DNA from: Psychrobacter glacincola | GTDB lineage: Bacteria > Pseudomonadota > Gammaproteobacteria > Pseudomonadales > Moraxellaceae | Reading direction: 5' to 3' | Assembly (NCBI RefSeq): GCF_904846215.1 | Contig: NZ_CAJGZK010000006.1 | Coordinates: 1 to 64,000, forward strand | DNA length: 64,000 bases | The notes under the pieces: model-generated | Told to the model about the DNA's origin: nothing | The model's input: the letters and a program-made list of their open reading frames with translations, nothing else | Database searches by the model: none | In this document: positions 26,226-34,385 of the stretch, piece by piece | Position numbering within the stretch: the first letter of the stretch is position 1 | How the letters are laid out: each line of letters opens with the position of its first letter | Made by a program: the position numbers and the translations under genes

Positions 26226-26855
26226 ATGACAGCTCTAGATAGCGCTCTACTTGCGCTCGATAACCTCACGGTTCAGCGCGGTGAAATCCCTCTATGTGAA
26301 GCAGTGACTCTCAACCTAGCTGCTGGTAGCATCTGTCATTTGATAGGGGCAAATGGTACGGGTAAAACGACGCTACTGATGCAATTAGCTGGATTGTTAC
26401 CGGTACTGACGGGTGACGTTTATTATCAAGGAACGGTAAGTTTGCCGATTCAGCCTTTATATGTCTCGCATCAATTGGGTATTCATCCAAATCTCACTGT
26501 CGCCCAAAACCTCACTTTTTTGCTGAATTTATATGGTATCACACCAAGCAAAGCTGATATTGATGACGCCCTTGTTTGGGTAGGATTGCAAGGATTTGAG
26601 ACCATAAGCTCAAGCCATTTATCCGCAGGTCAAACAAGGCGAATCACCCTTGCACGCTTATATTTATTGACGCCAGAAGTGACGCCATTATGGCTACTTG
26701 ATGAGCCATTTACCGCGCTTGATGTCGATATGGTGGCACGGATGGAAGAAAGATTGCGCGATTTTGCCAATGAGGGCGGTGCGATATTAATGACCAGCCA
26801 TCAAGCCGTTGAGGTTGTCAATCAGCTGCTTGATTTGTCTGATTATATGGTATAA
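26226..26855 (+). CDS. ccmA: Cytochrome c maturation ABC ATPase CcmA
   Basis: This 209-residue ABC ATPase powers haem release to CcmE with CcmB/CcmC. Visible motifs are Walker A GANGTGKTT, signature HLSAGQTRRITLARL, Walker B PLWLLDEPFTALD and the switch His in MTSSHQ-like MTSHQ. Length is normal. ATG at 26226 follows AGAGG and is preferred over the TTG at 26223. It is the first gene of ccmABCDE; ccmB starts 44 bp after its stop. Confidence 0.95.
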   Translation: MTALDSALLALDNLTVQRGEIPLCEAVTLNLAAGSICHLIGANGTGKTTLLMQLAGLLPVLTGDVYYQGTVSLPIQPLYVSHQLGIHPNLTVAQNLTFLLNLYGITPSKADIDDALVWVGLQGFETISSSHLSAGQTRRITLARLYLLTPEVTPLWLLDEPFTALDVDMVARMEERLRDFANEGGAILMTSHQAVEVVNQLLDLSDYMV

Positions 26856-26899
26856 ATAGTATTGATTTAAGTGCGATAGGCATCATGAAGAGCAAATAA

Positions 26900-27637
26900 A
26901 TGATAGACACAGACAGTCCAGTACAAACCGTGAAAACAAGCTCAAATGCTCATGTAGCTGCTGCGCGTAGTATCAGTTTTATGCAGCTGTGGCGCCGTGA
27001 ATGGCAAGTTAAGCAGCAAGGGGCAGTGCAGTGGTTGTATCCGCTAGTATTGTTTTTGGTGATTATTACCTTGTTTCCGCTGGCGGTTGGGAGTGAGCCT
27101 GCACTACTACAACGCCTTGGTGTAGCAGCGGTATGGATTGCTGCCTTACTGTCGCTTGTCATGGGCGTCGATGGTTTGTTTAAGCCGGCCTTTGATAATG
27201 GTACATTGGCGCAATTGATTGTCGCTAAGGCCTCATTACCGTTATGGGTGCTAATTCGATTGGTGATTCACTGGGTATTTAGCAGCGGTATTGTGGCGGC
27301 TTTAAGTCTGCTTGCCGTGCCTTTATTTCAACTGAGCTGGTTTGAGGCATGGATATTGATGGCTTCCATCGTCGCTGGCAGTCCGATGCTGCTCATGCTG
27401 TCAGCGGTTGCTAGCAGTTTGACGCTATCGCTCAAAAATGGCGCTGTACTGGTGCCTTTAATCGCTTTGCCGATGCAATTGCCGGTATTGATTTTTGCGA
27501 CGGGTGCGGTTGATCTATTTGCTACGGGTCTTAACGGTTTGCCTATTTTGGCGTTATTGCTGGCAGGTAGTATTATGTCAGTTTTGATTATGCCATGGGT
27601 GATTGCTATGACGTTGAAAATGTCGTGGTTAAATTAA
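26900..27637 (+). CDS. ccmB: Haem exporter membrane subunit CcmB
   Basis: This 245-residue, six-helix inner-membrane partner of CcmA has the typical N-terminal WRREWQVKQQG region and a hydrophobic core through MPWVIAMTLKMSW. About 25 extra N-terminal polar residues precede the usual start. GAAGAG upstream supports the ATG at 26900. It is followed by a 215-bp gap before ccmC that holds no recognisable gene, which is unusual in a cluster normally tightly packed. Confidence 0.93.
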   Translation: MIDTDSPVQTVKTSSNAHVAAARSISFMQLWRREWQVKQQGAVQWLYPLVLFLVIITLFPLAVGSEPALLQRLGVAAVWIAALLSLVMGVDGLFKPAFDNGTLAQLIVAKASLPLWVLIRLVIHWVFSSGIVAALSLLAVPLFQLSWFEAWILMASIVAGSPMLLMLSAVASSLTLSLKNGAVLVPLIALPMQLPVLIFATGAVDLFATGLNGLPILALLLAGSIMSVLIMPWVIAMTLKMSWLN

Positions 27638-27852
27638 GACGTTATACTGGCAAAGTGTTTTCCTATTATTAAAGCCTTTTATATTAACAACATGATGAAA
27701 ACGAGCAACTTTGCTATAATGACTTATCAATGCTTCATCGAACAAACAGTCATTGGTAGATTCTATCCAGCGTTTAACGCCAGCAGGTTTGCGAGCAATA
27801 GCGTTAATAAGGCGCTATATCGACCATAATCAACAAGCTGCGCAATAGGTTT

Positions 27853-28647
27853 ATGTCCATGCCCAACCTGAATAATGTCTCATCTCCTAGCCTATGGCAA
27901 CGCATTTGGCAAGTTTTCTTGACCACGGTGGGTACCAAGGAGTTTTTTCGCATCTTTTCGCCTTGGGTCAAGTGGCTTGCGATACTGGCAAGCCTTTGCT
28001 TGCTCATCGGCAGTATTTGGGGTCTTGCTTTTGCGCCGCCTGATTATCTCCAAGGCAACAGCTATCGCATTATCTTTATTCACGTACCAGCGGCCAGCCT
28101 TGCTATTTCCATTTATTTTGCCTTAGCAGTGCTTGGGGCGATCTATTTAGTCTGGAAAATTAAGACAGCAAGCCTTGTCGCTCAGGCACTTGCCCCTCTG
28201 GGATTTTTACTCTGTGTCATCAGCTTATTAACAGGTTCTATTTGGGCAAAACCCACGTGGGGTACTTATTGGGTTTGGGATGCGCGGCTGACATCAATGC
28301 TGATTTTGGCGTTTTTATATGCCGGTGTGATGGCGTTATTTGCAGCCTTTGAACATACGGCAAATCGCGGTAAAGCGGCGGCTATTTTGTCTATTGTTGG
28401 TGCAGTGAATTTGCCGATTATCAAGTATTCAGTAGAGTGGTGGAACACCTTACATCAAGGATCGACCTTTACCTTGACTGCTGCACCTAAGATGTCAGCA
28501 GATATGTGGCTGCCGTTGTTATTGATGATTATCGGTAGTTATCTACTGGTTGCGACCTTAGCGATTTATCGTACCAATACGCTAATCTTGCATCGTGACC
28601 AAGGTAAAGCGTGGGTGAAAGAATACATTCGCGGGCAAGCCAAATGA
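27853..28647 (+). CDS. ccmC: Haem-handling protein CcmC
   Basis: This 264-residue inner-membrane protein delivers haem to CcmE. The tryptophan-rich motif WGTYWVWDARLTS and the two flanking conserved His residues (FIHVPAA; WWNTLHQGS) are present, with six helices. The start may be the second ATG (27859), because AGG lies nine bases upstream of that one. ccmD follows after 61 bp. Length is typical. Confidence 0.96.
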   Translation: MSMPNLNNVSSPSLWQRIWQVFLTTVGTKEFFRIFSPWVKWLAILASLCLLIGSIWGLAFAPPDYLQGNSYRIIFIHVPAASLAISIYFALAVLGAIYLVWKIKTASLVAQALAPLGFLLCVISLLTGSIWAKPTWGTYWVWDARLTSMLILAFLYAGVMALFAAFEHTANRGKAAAILSIVGAVNLPIIKYSVEWWNTLHQGSTFTLTAAPKMSADMWLPLLLMIIGSYLLVATLAIYRTNTLILHRDQGKAWVKEYIRGQAK

Positions 28648-28708
28648 CTGTAATGCCTTAATGCCTGTAATTACTGTCGAGCAACCAAATAACGGCTAGG
28701 AAAATATA

Positions 28709-28930
28709 ATGCAGCCTTACTTTTATAGTTTTTCTGAGTTTATTGCCATGGGTAAGCATGGGGTGTTTGTCTGGTCATGCTGGGCGATTACCGTTGGTAT
28801 GATGCTGGGTTTTGTATTTTATAGCCGTCGTCAAAGACAAGCCCTTATCAAGCAGCTGGCGATTCAGCAAGCCCGTCAAGCACAGCGCACGACCAGAATT
28901 CAAACACCTGTGATCAAAAATACTGACTAA
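28709..28930 (+). CDS. ccmD: Haem exporter protein CcmD
   Basis: This small 73-residue protein has a single membrane helix (VFVWSCWAITVGMMLGFVFY) preceded by the FSEFIAMGKHG segment and followed by a basic cytoplasmic tail, as in CcmD. It helps release holo-CcmE from the CcmABC complex. AGGAAAATATA precedes the ATG. A MITE-like element starts 13 bp after the stop and separates it from ccmE. Confidence 0.93.
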   Translation: MQPYFYSFSEFIAMGKHGVFVWSCWAITVGMMLGFVFYSRRQRQALIKQLAIQQARQAQRTTRIQTPVIKNTD

Positions 28931-28942
28931 AAATAATTTTTA

Positions 28943-29091
28943 TATAGTCAGATGAAAATAAAAATGTTATGAAAATTTAAACGCGCTATTGGTATGAATT
29001 TTACGCAGCCTCTGGGAACGCAGCACGCCAGTAAAATTTATACCAATAGCGCTATAACACTTTTATAATAAAATCACTGTATCAGACCTTT
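28943..29091 (+). repeat. MITE-like element with variant core, inside the ccm cluster
   Basis: It starts TATAGTCAGATG and ends AAAATCACTGTA. The arms GCGCTATTGGTATGAATTTT and AAAATTTATACCAATAGCGC pair almost perfectly. The core is GCAGCCTCTGGGAACGCAGC then ACGCCAG rather than the usual TCTGC...GCACAGCAAGCAAG, so the inner hairpin has diverged. It makes up a third of the 403-bp ccmD-ccmE gap. Confidence 0.85.
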
Positions 29092-29333
29092 ACTGCCTGA
29101 ATTTAATGTATTTCGCTGATAAATAAGGGAGCGGATAAAGAGTCTTAATAAAGGGTACTAGACGTATTGAGTTATAGCAAAAATGCTACCATATAGTTAT
29201 TAGAAGAGTACGATTAGAAAGACATTTTTAGGACGTTTTTCTAATGGTAGTTTCTTTAATACTCAATATTTAATATTTTCTGTTTTATAAATAGATAGGA
29301 TGTAAAACAGCGACTCATCAATGAGGTAGTGGT

Positions 29334-29834
29334 ATGAACGCAGTTCGTCGCAAAAAACTAATGTGGGTGATGTTTACCCTTGCAGGAGCAGCGATAGCTG
29401 TGGTGTTGGTGATTTATGCTATTGGGCAACAAACCGATTACTATTTCGACGCGACCGCCATTGCGCAAGGTGAAGCACCACAAGACAAACGTATCCGTGC
29501 AGGTGGCATGGTCGTAGCAGGCAGTGTGCAGCGTGCGCCAAACGATCCGTTGAGCGTTGAATTTGCTATCACGGATTTTCAGTCGACCGTACCGGTCACT
29601 TATCAAGGTATCTTGCCAGATTTGTTCGCTGAAAACTCAGGGGTAGTGGCCACGGGTAAAATGCAAGGCGATACTTTTGTCGCAGGTGAAGTATTGGCAA
29701 AGCATGATGAAAACTATATGCCGCCAGAAGTTGCCAAATCGATGAAAGAAAACAATCGTAATGGTGCGGTACCGTCTTCTGAGCAATACAATCCAGCCGA
29801 ACAGCTCCATGAGACGAAAACGTTGCAGCAATAA
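29334..29834 (+). CDS. ccmE: Periplasmic haem chaperone CcmE
   Basis: This 166-residue protein is anchored by one N-terminal helix, with the beta-barrel OB fold in the periplasm. The haem-binding His is at 124 in [13 protein letters not shown], with the conserved Tyr128. It accepts haem from CcmC and passes it to the CcmFH ligase. GAGG upstream supports the ATG. The promoter or readthrough must cross the MITE-like element that separates it from ccmD. No ccmF, ccmG or ccmH follows, so the ligation genes must lie elsewhere. Confidence 0.96.
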   Translation: MNAVRRKKLMWVMFTLAGAAIAVVLVIYAIGQQTDYYFDATAIAQGEAPQDKRIRAGGMVVAGSVQRAPNDPLSVEFAITDFQSTVPVTYQGILPDLFAENSGVVATGKMQGDTFVAGEVLAKHDENYMPPEVAKSMKENNRNGAVPSSEQYNPAEQLHETKTLQQ

Positions 29835-29844
29835 TGATGGTCAG

Positions 29845-29982
29845 TATAGTTAGAATATCTCAAAAACGCTACAGTGCTGCTGGTATAAATTTTTTGCAGC
29901 CTCTGTCTGCATAGGCACAGCAAGCAAGAAAAATTAATATCAGCAGTACTTGATGTATCGATATTACTTTTCCCTGACTATA
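29845..29982 (+). repeat. MITE-like element, subfamily C copy 2
   Basis: It starts TATAGTTAGAATATC and ends TTTCCCTGACTATA. The arms GTGCTGCTGGTATAAA / TTAATATCAGCAGTAC surround the standard core. It starts 11 bp after the ccmE stop codon and is immediately followed by a rho-independent terminator. Confidence 0.9.
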
Positions 29983-29990
29983 CTTAAACT

Positions 29991-30026
29991 AAAAAAGCCA
30001 GTGAGTAGGTCTCACTGGCTTTTTTA
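29991..30026. terminator. Bidirectional terminator between ccmE and the reductase gene
   Basis: GCCAGTGAG (29997-30005) pairs with CTCACTGGC (30011-30019), flanked by A6 on the left and T6 on the right. Confidence 0.92.
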
Positions 30027-30054
30027 TGCAACTTGCATAGTCATCAATGTTGAT

Positions 30055-30903
30055 TTAATCATCCCATTCTGGCGAATAATCTGGATGCTTAATTTTACGA
30101 CCATCAGCACGCGCTAAGCTGCTTATTTTTTCAATCTCATCGCTGCTCAATTGCACATTGATAGCATCTAGATTGCCTTGTAGATGGTCAGGATTAGCCG
30201 TTTTTGGAATCGCAATGCGCAGCTTATCTGACAAAATCCAAGCCAACGATATCTGCGCTGGCGTAACCTTATGATTATGGGCAATCTCTTTGATAATATC
30301 GTTATCAAAGACATCACCGCGCGCAAGTGGCGAGTAAGCTTCTAATAAAATATGATGGTTGTTTAAAAAAGTCTGCAAGGTGTTTTGCTTAATAAAAGGA
30401 TGAAACTCGACTTGATTGACGACGATAGGCACGTCAGCGTATTTCTCGGCTTCGATGATATTGGCGATATTAAAGTTAGAAACGCCGATATTACGAGTCA
30501 GCCCCTGTTTTTGCAGCTCGCATAGGGCAGGAATAGTCTGTGACAAAGGCACACGGTCATCAGGCCAATGTAGTAGCAGTAAATCGACATAATCCGTGTC
30601 TAAATTTTCTAAAGAGCGCTTAGCTGCTGCGATTAGTTTTTCCGGCTCAAACTTCATGTCATCTGGGAATATTTTTGTCGTTAAAAAAAACGTATCGCGA
30701 GCGACGCCTGATTGCTTGATACCTTTACCAACCTCGACTTCGTTGTCATACGCTTGGGCAGTATCGATATGCTCGTAGCCCATTTTTAGTCCCTGACTGA
30801 CGACATCGATACAGTCTTGTCCCGTCGATTGCCAAGTGCCAAGCCCTAGTACCGGAATATTTGCTTGTCCAGCGGTACGAATATTATAAGTTTTAGCACG
30901 CAT
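30055..30903 (-). CDS. Aldo/keto reductase
   Basis: This 282-residue NADPH-dependent TIM-barrel oxidoreductase resembles the 2,5-diketo-D-gluconate reductase group. It shows GYEHIDTAQAYDNE (catalytic Asp and Tyr), LTTKIF (catalytic Lys), LLLLHWPDD (catalytic His) and IGVSNF. The cofactor-binding C-terminus reads IPKTANPDHLQGNLDA. The substrate is unknown, and these enzymes commonly detoxify aldehydes. It appears monocistronic, with the shared terminator at its 3' end. Confidence 0.93.
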   Translation of the reverse strand: MRAKTYNIRTAGQANIPVLGLGTWQSTGQDCIDVVSQGLKMGYEHIDTAQAYDNEVEVGKGIKQSGVARDTFFLTTKIFPDDMKFEPEKLIAAAKRSLENLDTDYVDLLLLHWPDDRVPLSQTIPALCELQKQGLTRNIGVSNFNIANIIEAEKYADVPIVVNQVEFHPFIKQNTLQTFLNNHHILLEAYSPLARGDVFDNDIIKEIAHNHKVTPAQISLAWILSDKLRIAIPKTANPDHLQGNLDAINVQLSSDEIEKISSLARADGRKIKHPDYSPEWDD

Positions 30904-31100
30904 ATTATTATCCTTGTGGTTTTTGTGATTTATTAATAGAGTGTTTAAGCAGAAATATAATGTTCCAGTCTCTATTAAGCTTAGCCACTATAGAAAGAAA
31001 TTGCGGTAAGTGAAAGGGCAAGTGACGCTTTCATACAAACGACAAACAGGCTGTAACGTCATTTAAATTATTTTTGCTTATCATTCCTAAAATACAGACA

Positions 31101-31132
31101 AAAAAACGCCCATTACTATTCAGTAATGAGCG
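31101..31132 (-). terminator. Terminator downstream of metQ
   Basis: On the minus strand, CGCTCATTACT pairs with AGTAATGGGCG (31107-31132) and is followed by seven T residues. A second, weaker hairpin (AATACCC/GGGTATT, about 31149-31171) lies between it and the metQ stop. Confidence 0.85.
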
Positions 31133-31184
31133 TCTACAACTATCAAAATACCCATAGGTTTAGGGTATTTTTTTGTTCAATAGC

Positions 31185-32159
31185 TTATTTAGCAGGATCT
31201 TCTACAGGGGCAGTACTTGCAGCGGTAGAGGTATTTGTGCTCTTGTCAGCACCCCAGATTTTTGGATATTTGTAGCCAGGGAAAGTGTCGTGAGCGTACT
31301 TTTTAAAGGCATCTGAGTTATAAGCGTTGGTCACGTCTTTGACCCATTTTTTATCTTTGTCGGCCGTTTTGACGGCAGACCAGTTCACATAAGCAAAGCT
31401 TGGCTCTTGGAATAATGCTTCAGTTAACTTGATACCAGAGTCAGTCGCGTAGTTACCATTAATAATGGCAAAGTCTACTTCATCACGCGCACGCGGTAAT
31501 TGCGCTGCTTCTAGCTCAACGATTTTTATGTCGTATTTGCTGTTGTCAGCGATATCAGCTTTTGAGGCAGTCAATGGGTCGATATTGTCTTTTAGGGTAA
31601 TCCAGCCAAGCTCATTCATCATGACTAATGCGCGAGCAAAGTTACTTGGGTCATTCGGTGCAGAGACGCTCATGCCCTTATAGACTTCTTCGATTTTGGT
31701 TTTTTTACCAGCGTAAATACCTAATGGAGCAGTTGGTACTTGAAAGACTTCTACCAAATCAAGATTGTTTTCTTTTTTGAAGGTATCTAGATACGGCTTA
31801 TGTTGGAAGATATTGATGTCTAAGTCGCCATCTGCTAACGCAACGTTTGGACGGACATAATCAGTAAAGGTTACTAGCTCTACTTCATAGCCTTGTGCTT
31901 CGAGTGAACCTTTTACTTGGTTACGAACCATATCGGCAAAGTCGCCTTCGGTGGTACCGATGACGATTTTGCTGTGTTCAGGGTCGATATCACTGGTCGT
32001 AGTGGCTTCTGTATTGGTGGTTTCGGTTGTGCCTTCAGTGACTGGCTCTTTGGTGGCCTCTGGTGCTGATGAATTGTTGCAACCAACCAATACGAGACTT
32101 GATACGCCAACAGCAGCAAATGCCGTCGCTACTTGACGGCTGATATCTGTTAATTTCAT
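31185..32159 (-). CDS. metQ: D-methionine-type substrate-binding lipoprotein MetQ/NlpA
   Basis: This 324-residue lipoprotein has a signal peptide ending in SSLVLVGC (Cys27). A 30-residue Thr/Glu-rich linker follows, then the MetQ fold (KIVIGTTEGDFADMVRNQVK, NIFQHKPYLDTF, NGNYATDSG). It binds methionine at the outer face of the inner membrane for MetNI. Length exceeds E. coli MetQ (271) because of the linker and a Ser/Thr-rich tail after KYPKIWGADK. AAGGAAG precedes the ATG. It is the last gene of metN-metI-metQ, 287 bp after metI, a gap long enough for its own promoter. Confidence 0.93.
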   Translation of the reverse strand: MKLTDISRQVATAFAAVGVSSLVLVGCNNSSAPEATKEPVTEGTTETTNTEATTTSDIDPEHSKIVIGTTEGDFADMVRNQVKGSLEAQGYEVELVTFTDYVRPNVALADGDLDINIFQHKPYLDTFKKENNLDLVEVFQVPTAPLGIYAGKKTKIEEVYKGMSVSAPNDPSNFARALVMMNELGWITLKDNIDPLTASKADIADNSKYDIKIVELEAAQLPRARDEVDFAIINGNYATDSGIKLTEALFQEPSFAYVNWSAVKTADKDKKWVKDVTNAYNSDAFKKYAHDTFPGYKYPKIWGADKSTNTSTAASTAPVEDPAK

Positions 32160-32446
32160 GTAACTTCCTTAATAAGGGTAAGAATCAAAGGGTAAGAATC
32201 AAAGGGTAAAATACTGAGAGTAAAAACAGAATTAAAAAAACTGCATTAAAAAAGCAACATTATGTATAGTAATGCTGCTAAGTTAACGAGTGTTAATATA
32301 GTATCAAAATTAAAGGGAATCAGTTACAAAGTCAAGCATTTGCTTAGGATGAATCAGCATTGGACCCTGTGTATTATTTATATCAAGCATTATTCAATCA
32401 TCAATCATCAATAGCCAATTTCAATGAACCAAGTAATCACAGGTTT

Positions 32447-33133
32447 TTAACGTTTATCTAATCGGGTCGCTATCCAATTGCCCAAGGCTTGGATACCGAT
32501 GACCATGATTGATAGCATAATGACAATGAATACCATGACCTCAGTCTGATAACGGTAATAGCCATAACGAATGGCCAAATCACCCAAACCGCCGCCGCCG
32601 ATCATGCCAGCTGCTGCTGAAAAAGAGAGCAAGCTGATACAAAGGATGGTCACAGATAAAACCAAGCCAGAACGGGCTTCATTGAGCAGTACCTTGATGA
32701 TGGTAAAGGGTCTTGCACCCATCGATTCGGTCGCTTCAATAATACCGCGCGGCACTTCACGCAAGTTTTGTTCGACTAAGCGCGCAAAGTAAAATGAGCC
32801 TGCAATCGCAAGCACTAGTGAGGCGGCGATAGGACCAATACCGGTACCGACGATGGCTTTAGTAAAGGGGCTCATCGCAATCATCAAAATGACGAATGGA
32901 AAAGCACGCATAAAGTTCGTGATGCCGCCAAGAACAGCATAGAGCGTCTTATTTTGCAAAAACTGCCGATCACTGGATAAAAATAAGAAAACGCCAAACA
33001 GACCACCGATAAGAATGGCGACTGTCGTTGAAATACCAAGCATAATAAAAGTATCTAAAAACGCCTGCCAAATCTCTTTACGCAGCACGAGTAGCTTGTC
33101 TATCGAGGCGGATAATTCAGCACCGGTTATCAT
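32447..33133 (-). CDS. metI: Methionine ABC transporter permease MetI
   Basis: This 228-residue permease has five helices and the ABC-coupling EAA loop in ATESMGARPFTIIKVLLNEA. MNFMRAFPFVILMIAMSPFT and AAGMIGGGGLGDLAIRYGYY are typical of MetI. It pairs with MetN and MetQ for methionine uptake. The frame extends to 33163, overlapping metN, but ATG at 33133 has GGAGAG eight bases upstream and is preferred, leaving 19 bp between the genes. Confidence 0.94.
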   Translation of the reverse strand: MITGAELSASIDKLLVLRKEIWQAFLDTFIMLGISTTVAILIGGLFGVFLFLSSDRQFLQNKTLYAVLGGITNFMRAFPFVILMIAMSPFTKAIVGTGIGPIAASLVLAIAGSFYFARLVEQNLREVPRGIIEATESMGARPFTIIKVLLNEARSGLVLSVTILCISLLSFSAAAGMIGGGGLGDLAIRYGYYRYQTEVMVFIVIMLSIMVIGIQALGNWIATRLDKR

Positions 33134-33152
33134 GTTTATCTCTCCTGCCTCA

Positions 33153-33923
33153 TTAGTCCTCAAAGACTAAGCCTTTGCCAATTGGGGTGGTGGCCTGAAT
33201 GAGACCGTCGCGGATATCTGCAACTTCAAGTAATTGTCCTTGATGTAACAATGCCGCGCGGTCACATAATCTACGAATGACGCTCATCTCATGAGTCACA
33301 ATGACGATAGTGACGCCAAGCTGCTCATTGATATCACGTAAACAGGTTAATAAACTGCGCGTGGTGGCAGGGTCAAGCGCGCTGGTTGGCTCATCAGCGA
33401 GGAGCACTTTGGGGCTTGGTGCAATCGCCCGAGCGATACCAACGCGCTGTTTTTGTCCACCTGACAACTGCGCAGGATAGTGACTAGCACGATCAGTTAA
33501 GTCAACGATGTCTAAACAATCCATGACACGCTGATGAATATCAGCGCGAGGGTAACCTGCAACTGTTAAATTAAAGGCAACATTATCAAAGACGGTGCGG
33601 TTAGACATCAGATTAAACTGCTGAAAAACCATACCGATATTGTGACGGGCGATACGCAAATCACTGGCAGACAGGGTAGTTAGGTCTGTACCATCGACAA
33701 TCACTTGACCTGAATCAGGACGCTCAAGCAAATTAATCAAGCGTAAAAGCGTTGATTTACCAGCCCCTGAATAGCCCATCAAGCCAAAAATCTCACCTTG
33801 CTGAACAGTCAGTGACGTCGGCTCGACAGCAGTAAACCAATGTGGCTTACCCTCTTTATCTTTTATAGACCGGTCACTCAAAAAACTTTTGGTCACATCG
33901 TTTAAGACAATCATGTCACTCAT
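33153..33923 (-). CDS. metN: Methionine ABC transporter ATPase MetN, lacking the regulatory domain
   Basis: This 256-residue ABC ATPase has Walker A GYSGAGKST, signature LSGGQKQRVGIARA, Walker B VLLADEPTSALDP and switch VTHEMSVI. Order and neighbours (metI, metQ) identify MetN. Typical MetN proteins have about 340 residues, with a C-terminal NIL/ACT-like domain that binds methionine and mediates transinhibition. This one stops right after the nucleotide-binding domain (GKGLVFED). The frame opens at TTG 33941; ATG at 33923 is the likelier start. It is the first gene of the operon. Confidence 0.9.
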   Translation of the reverse strand: MSDMIVLNDVTKSFLSDRSIKDKEGKPHWFTAVEPTSLTVQQGEIFGLMGYSGAGKSTLLRLINLLERPDSGQVIVDGTDLTTLSASDLRIARHNIGMVFQQFNLMSNRTVFDNVAFNLTVAGYPRADIHQRVMDCLDIVDLTDRASHYPAQLSGGQKQRVGIARAIAPSPKVLLADEPTSALDPATTRSLLTCLRDINEQLGVTIVIVTHEMSVIRRLCDRAALLHQGQLLEVADIRDGLIQATTPIGKGLVFED

Positions 33924-34129
33924 GGAAGGCTCAAAATTCAATAAATGTTTTAGTGGTTATGAATTGGTCGTCGTCTCTCTGGCTGTTTAATAGCTGAGTT
34001 AAAACAACATTCACTAACCCCATAATAAGGGGCGCTAATATAGCATATTATGCAAGGTTTTGGATACGGCCATCCGTGATTGACTGACAACTCAGTTCAG
34101 TCGAAATGAAGATGTGTAGAATGAAAATG

Positions 34130-34267
34130 TATAGTCAAAATACTCTAAAAACGCTACAGTGCTGCTGGTACAAATTTTTTGCAGCTTCTGTCTGCGTAGG
34201 CACAGCAAGCAAGAAAAATTGATACCAGCAGTACATAATGTGTCGATATTACTTTTCACAGACCATA
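34130..34267 (+). repeat. MITE-like element, subfamily C copy 3
   Basis: It starts TATAGTCAAAATACTC and ends TTCACAGACCATA. The arms GTGCTGCTGGTACAAA / TTGATACCAGCAGTAC and the standard core are present. It lies in the 462-bp gap between the histidine kinase 3' end and the metN start, upstream of the metNIQ promoter region. Confidence 0.9.
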
Positions 34268-34385
34268 TAAGGCTCAAGATAGAGCTCAAATTGTTAACAA
34301 TACAATACGCTTTGAAGGGATAGCATTCAAAAGTAGCGTATAAAAGGTTATTCGCTATTCCTTCGCTATGAATGACCAGTATTAT

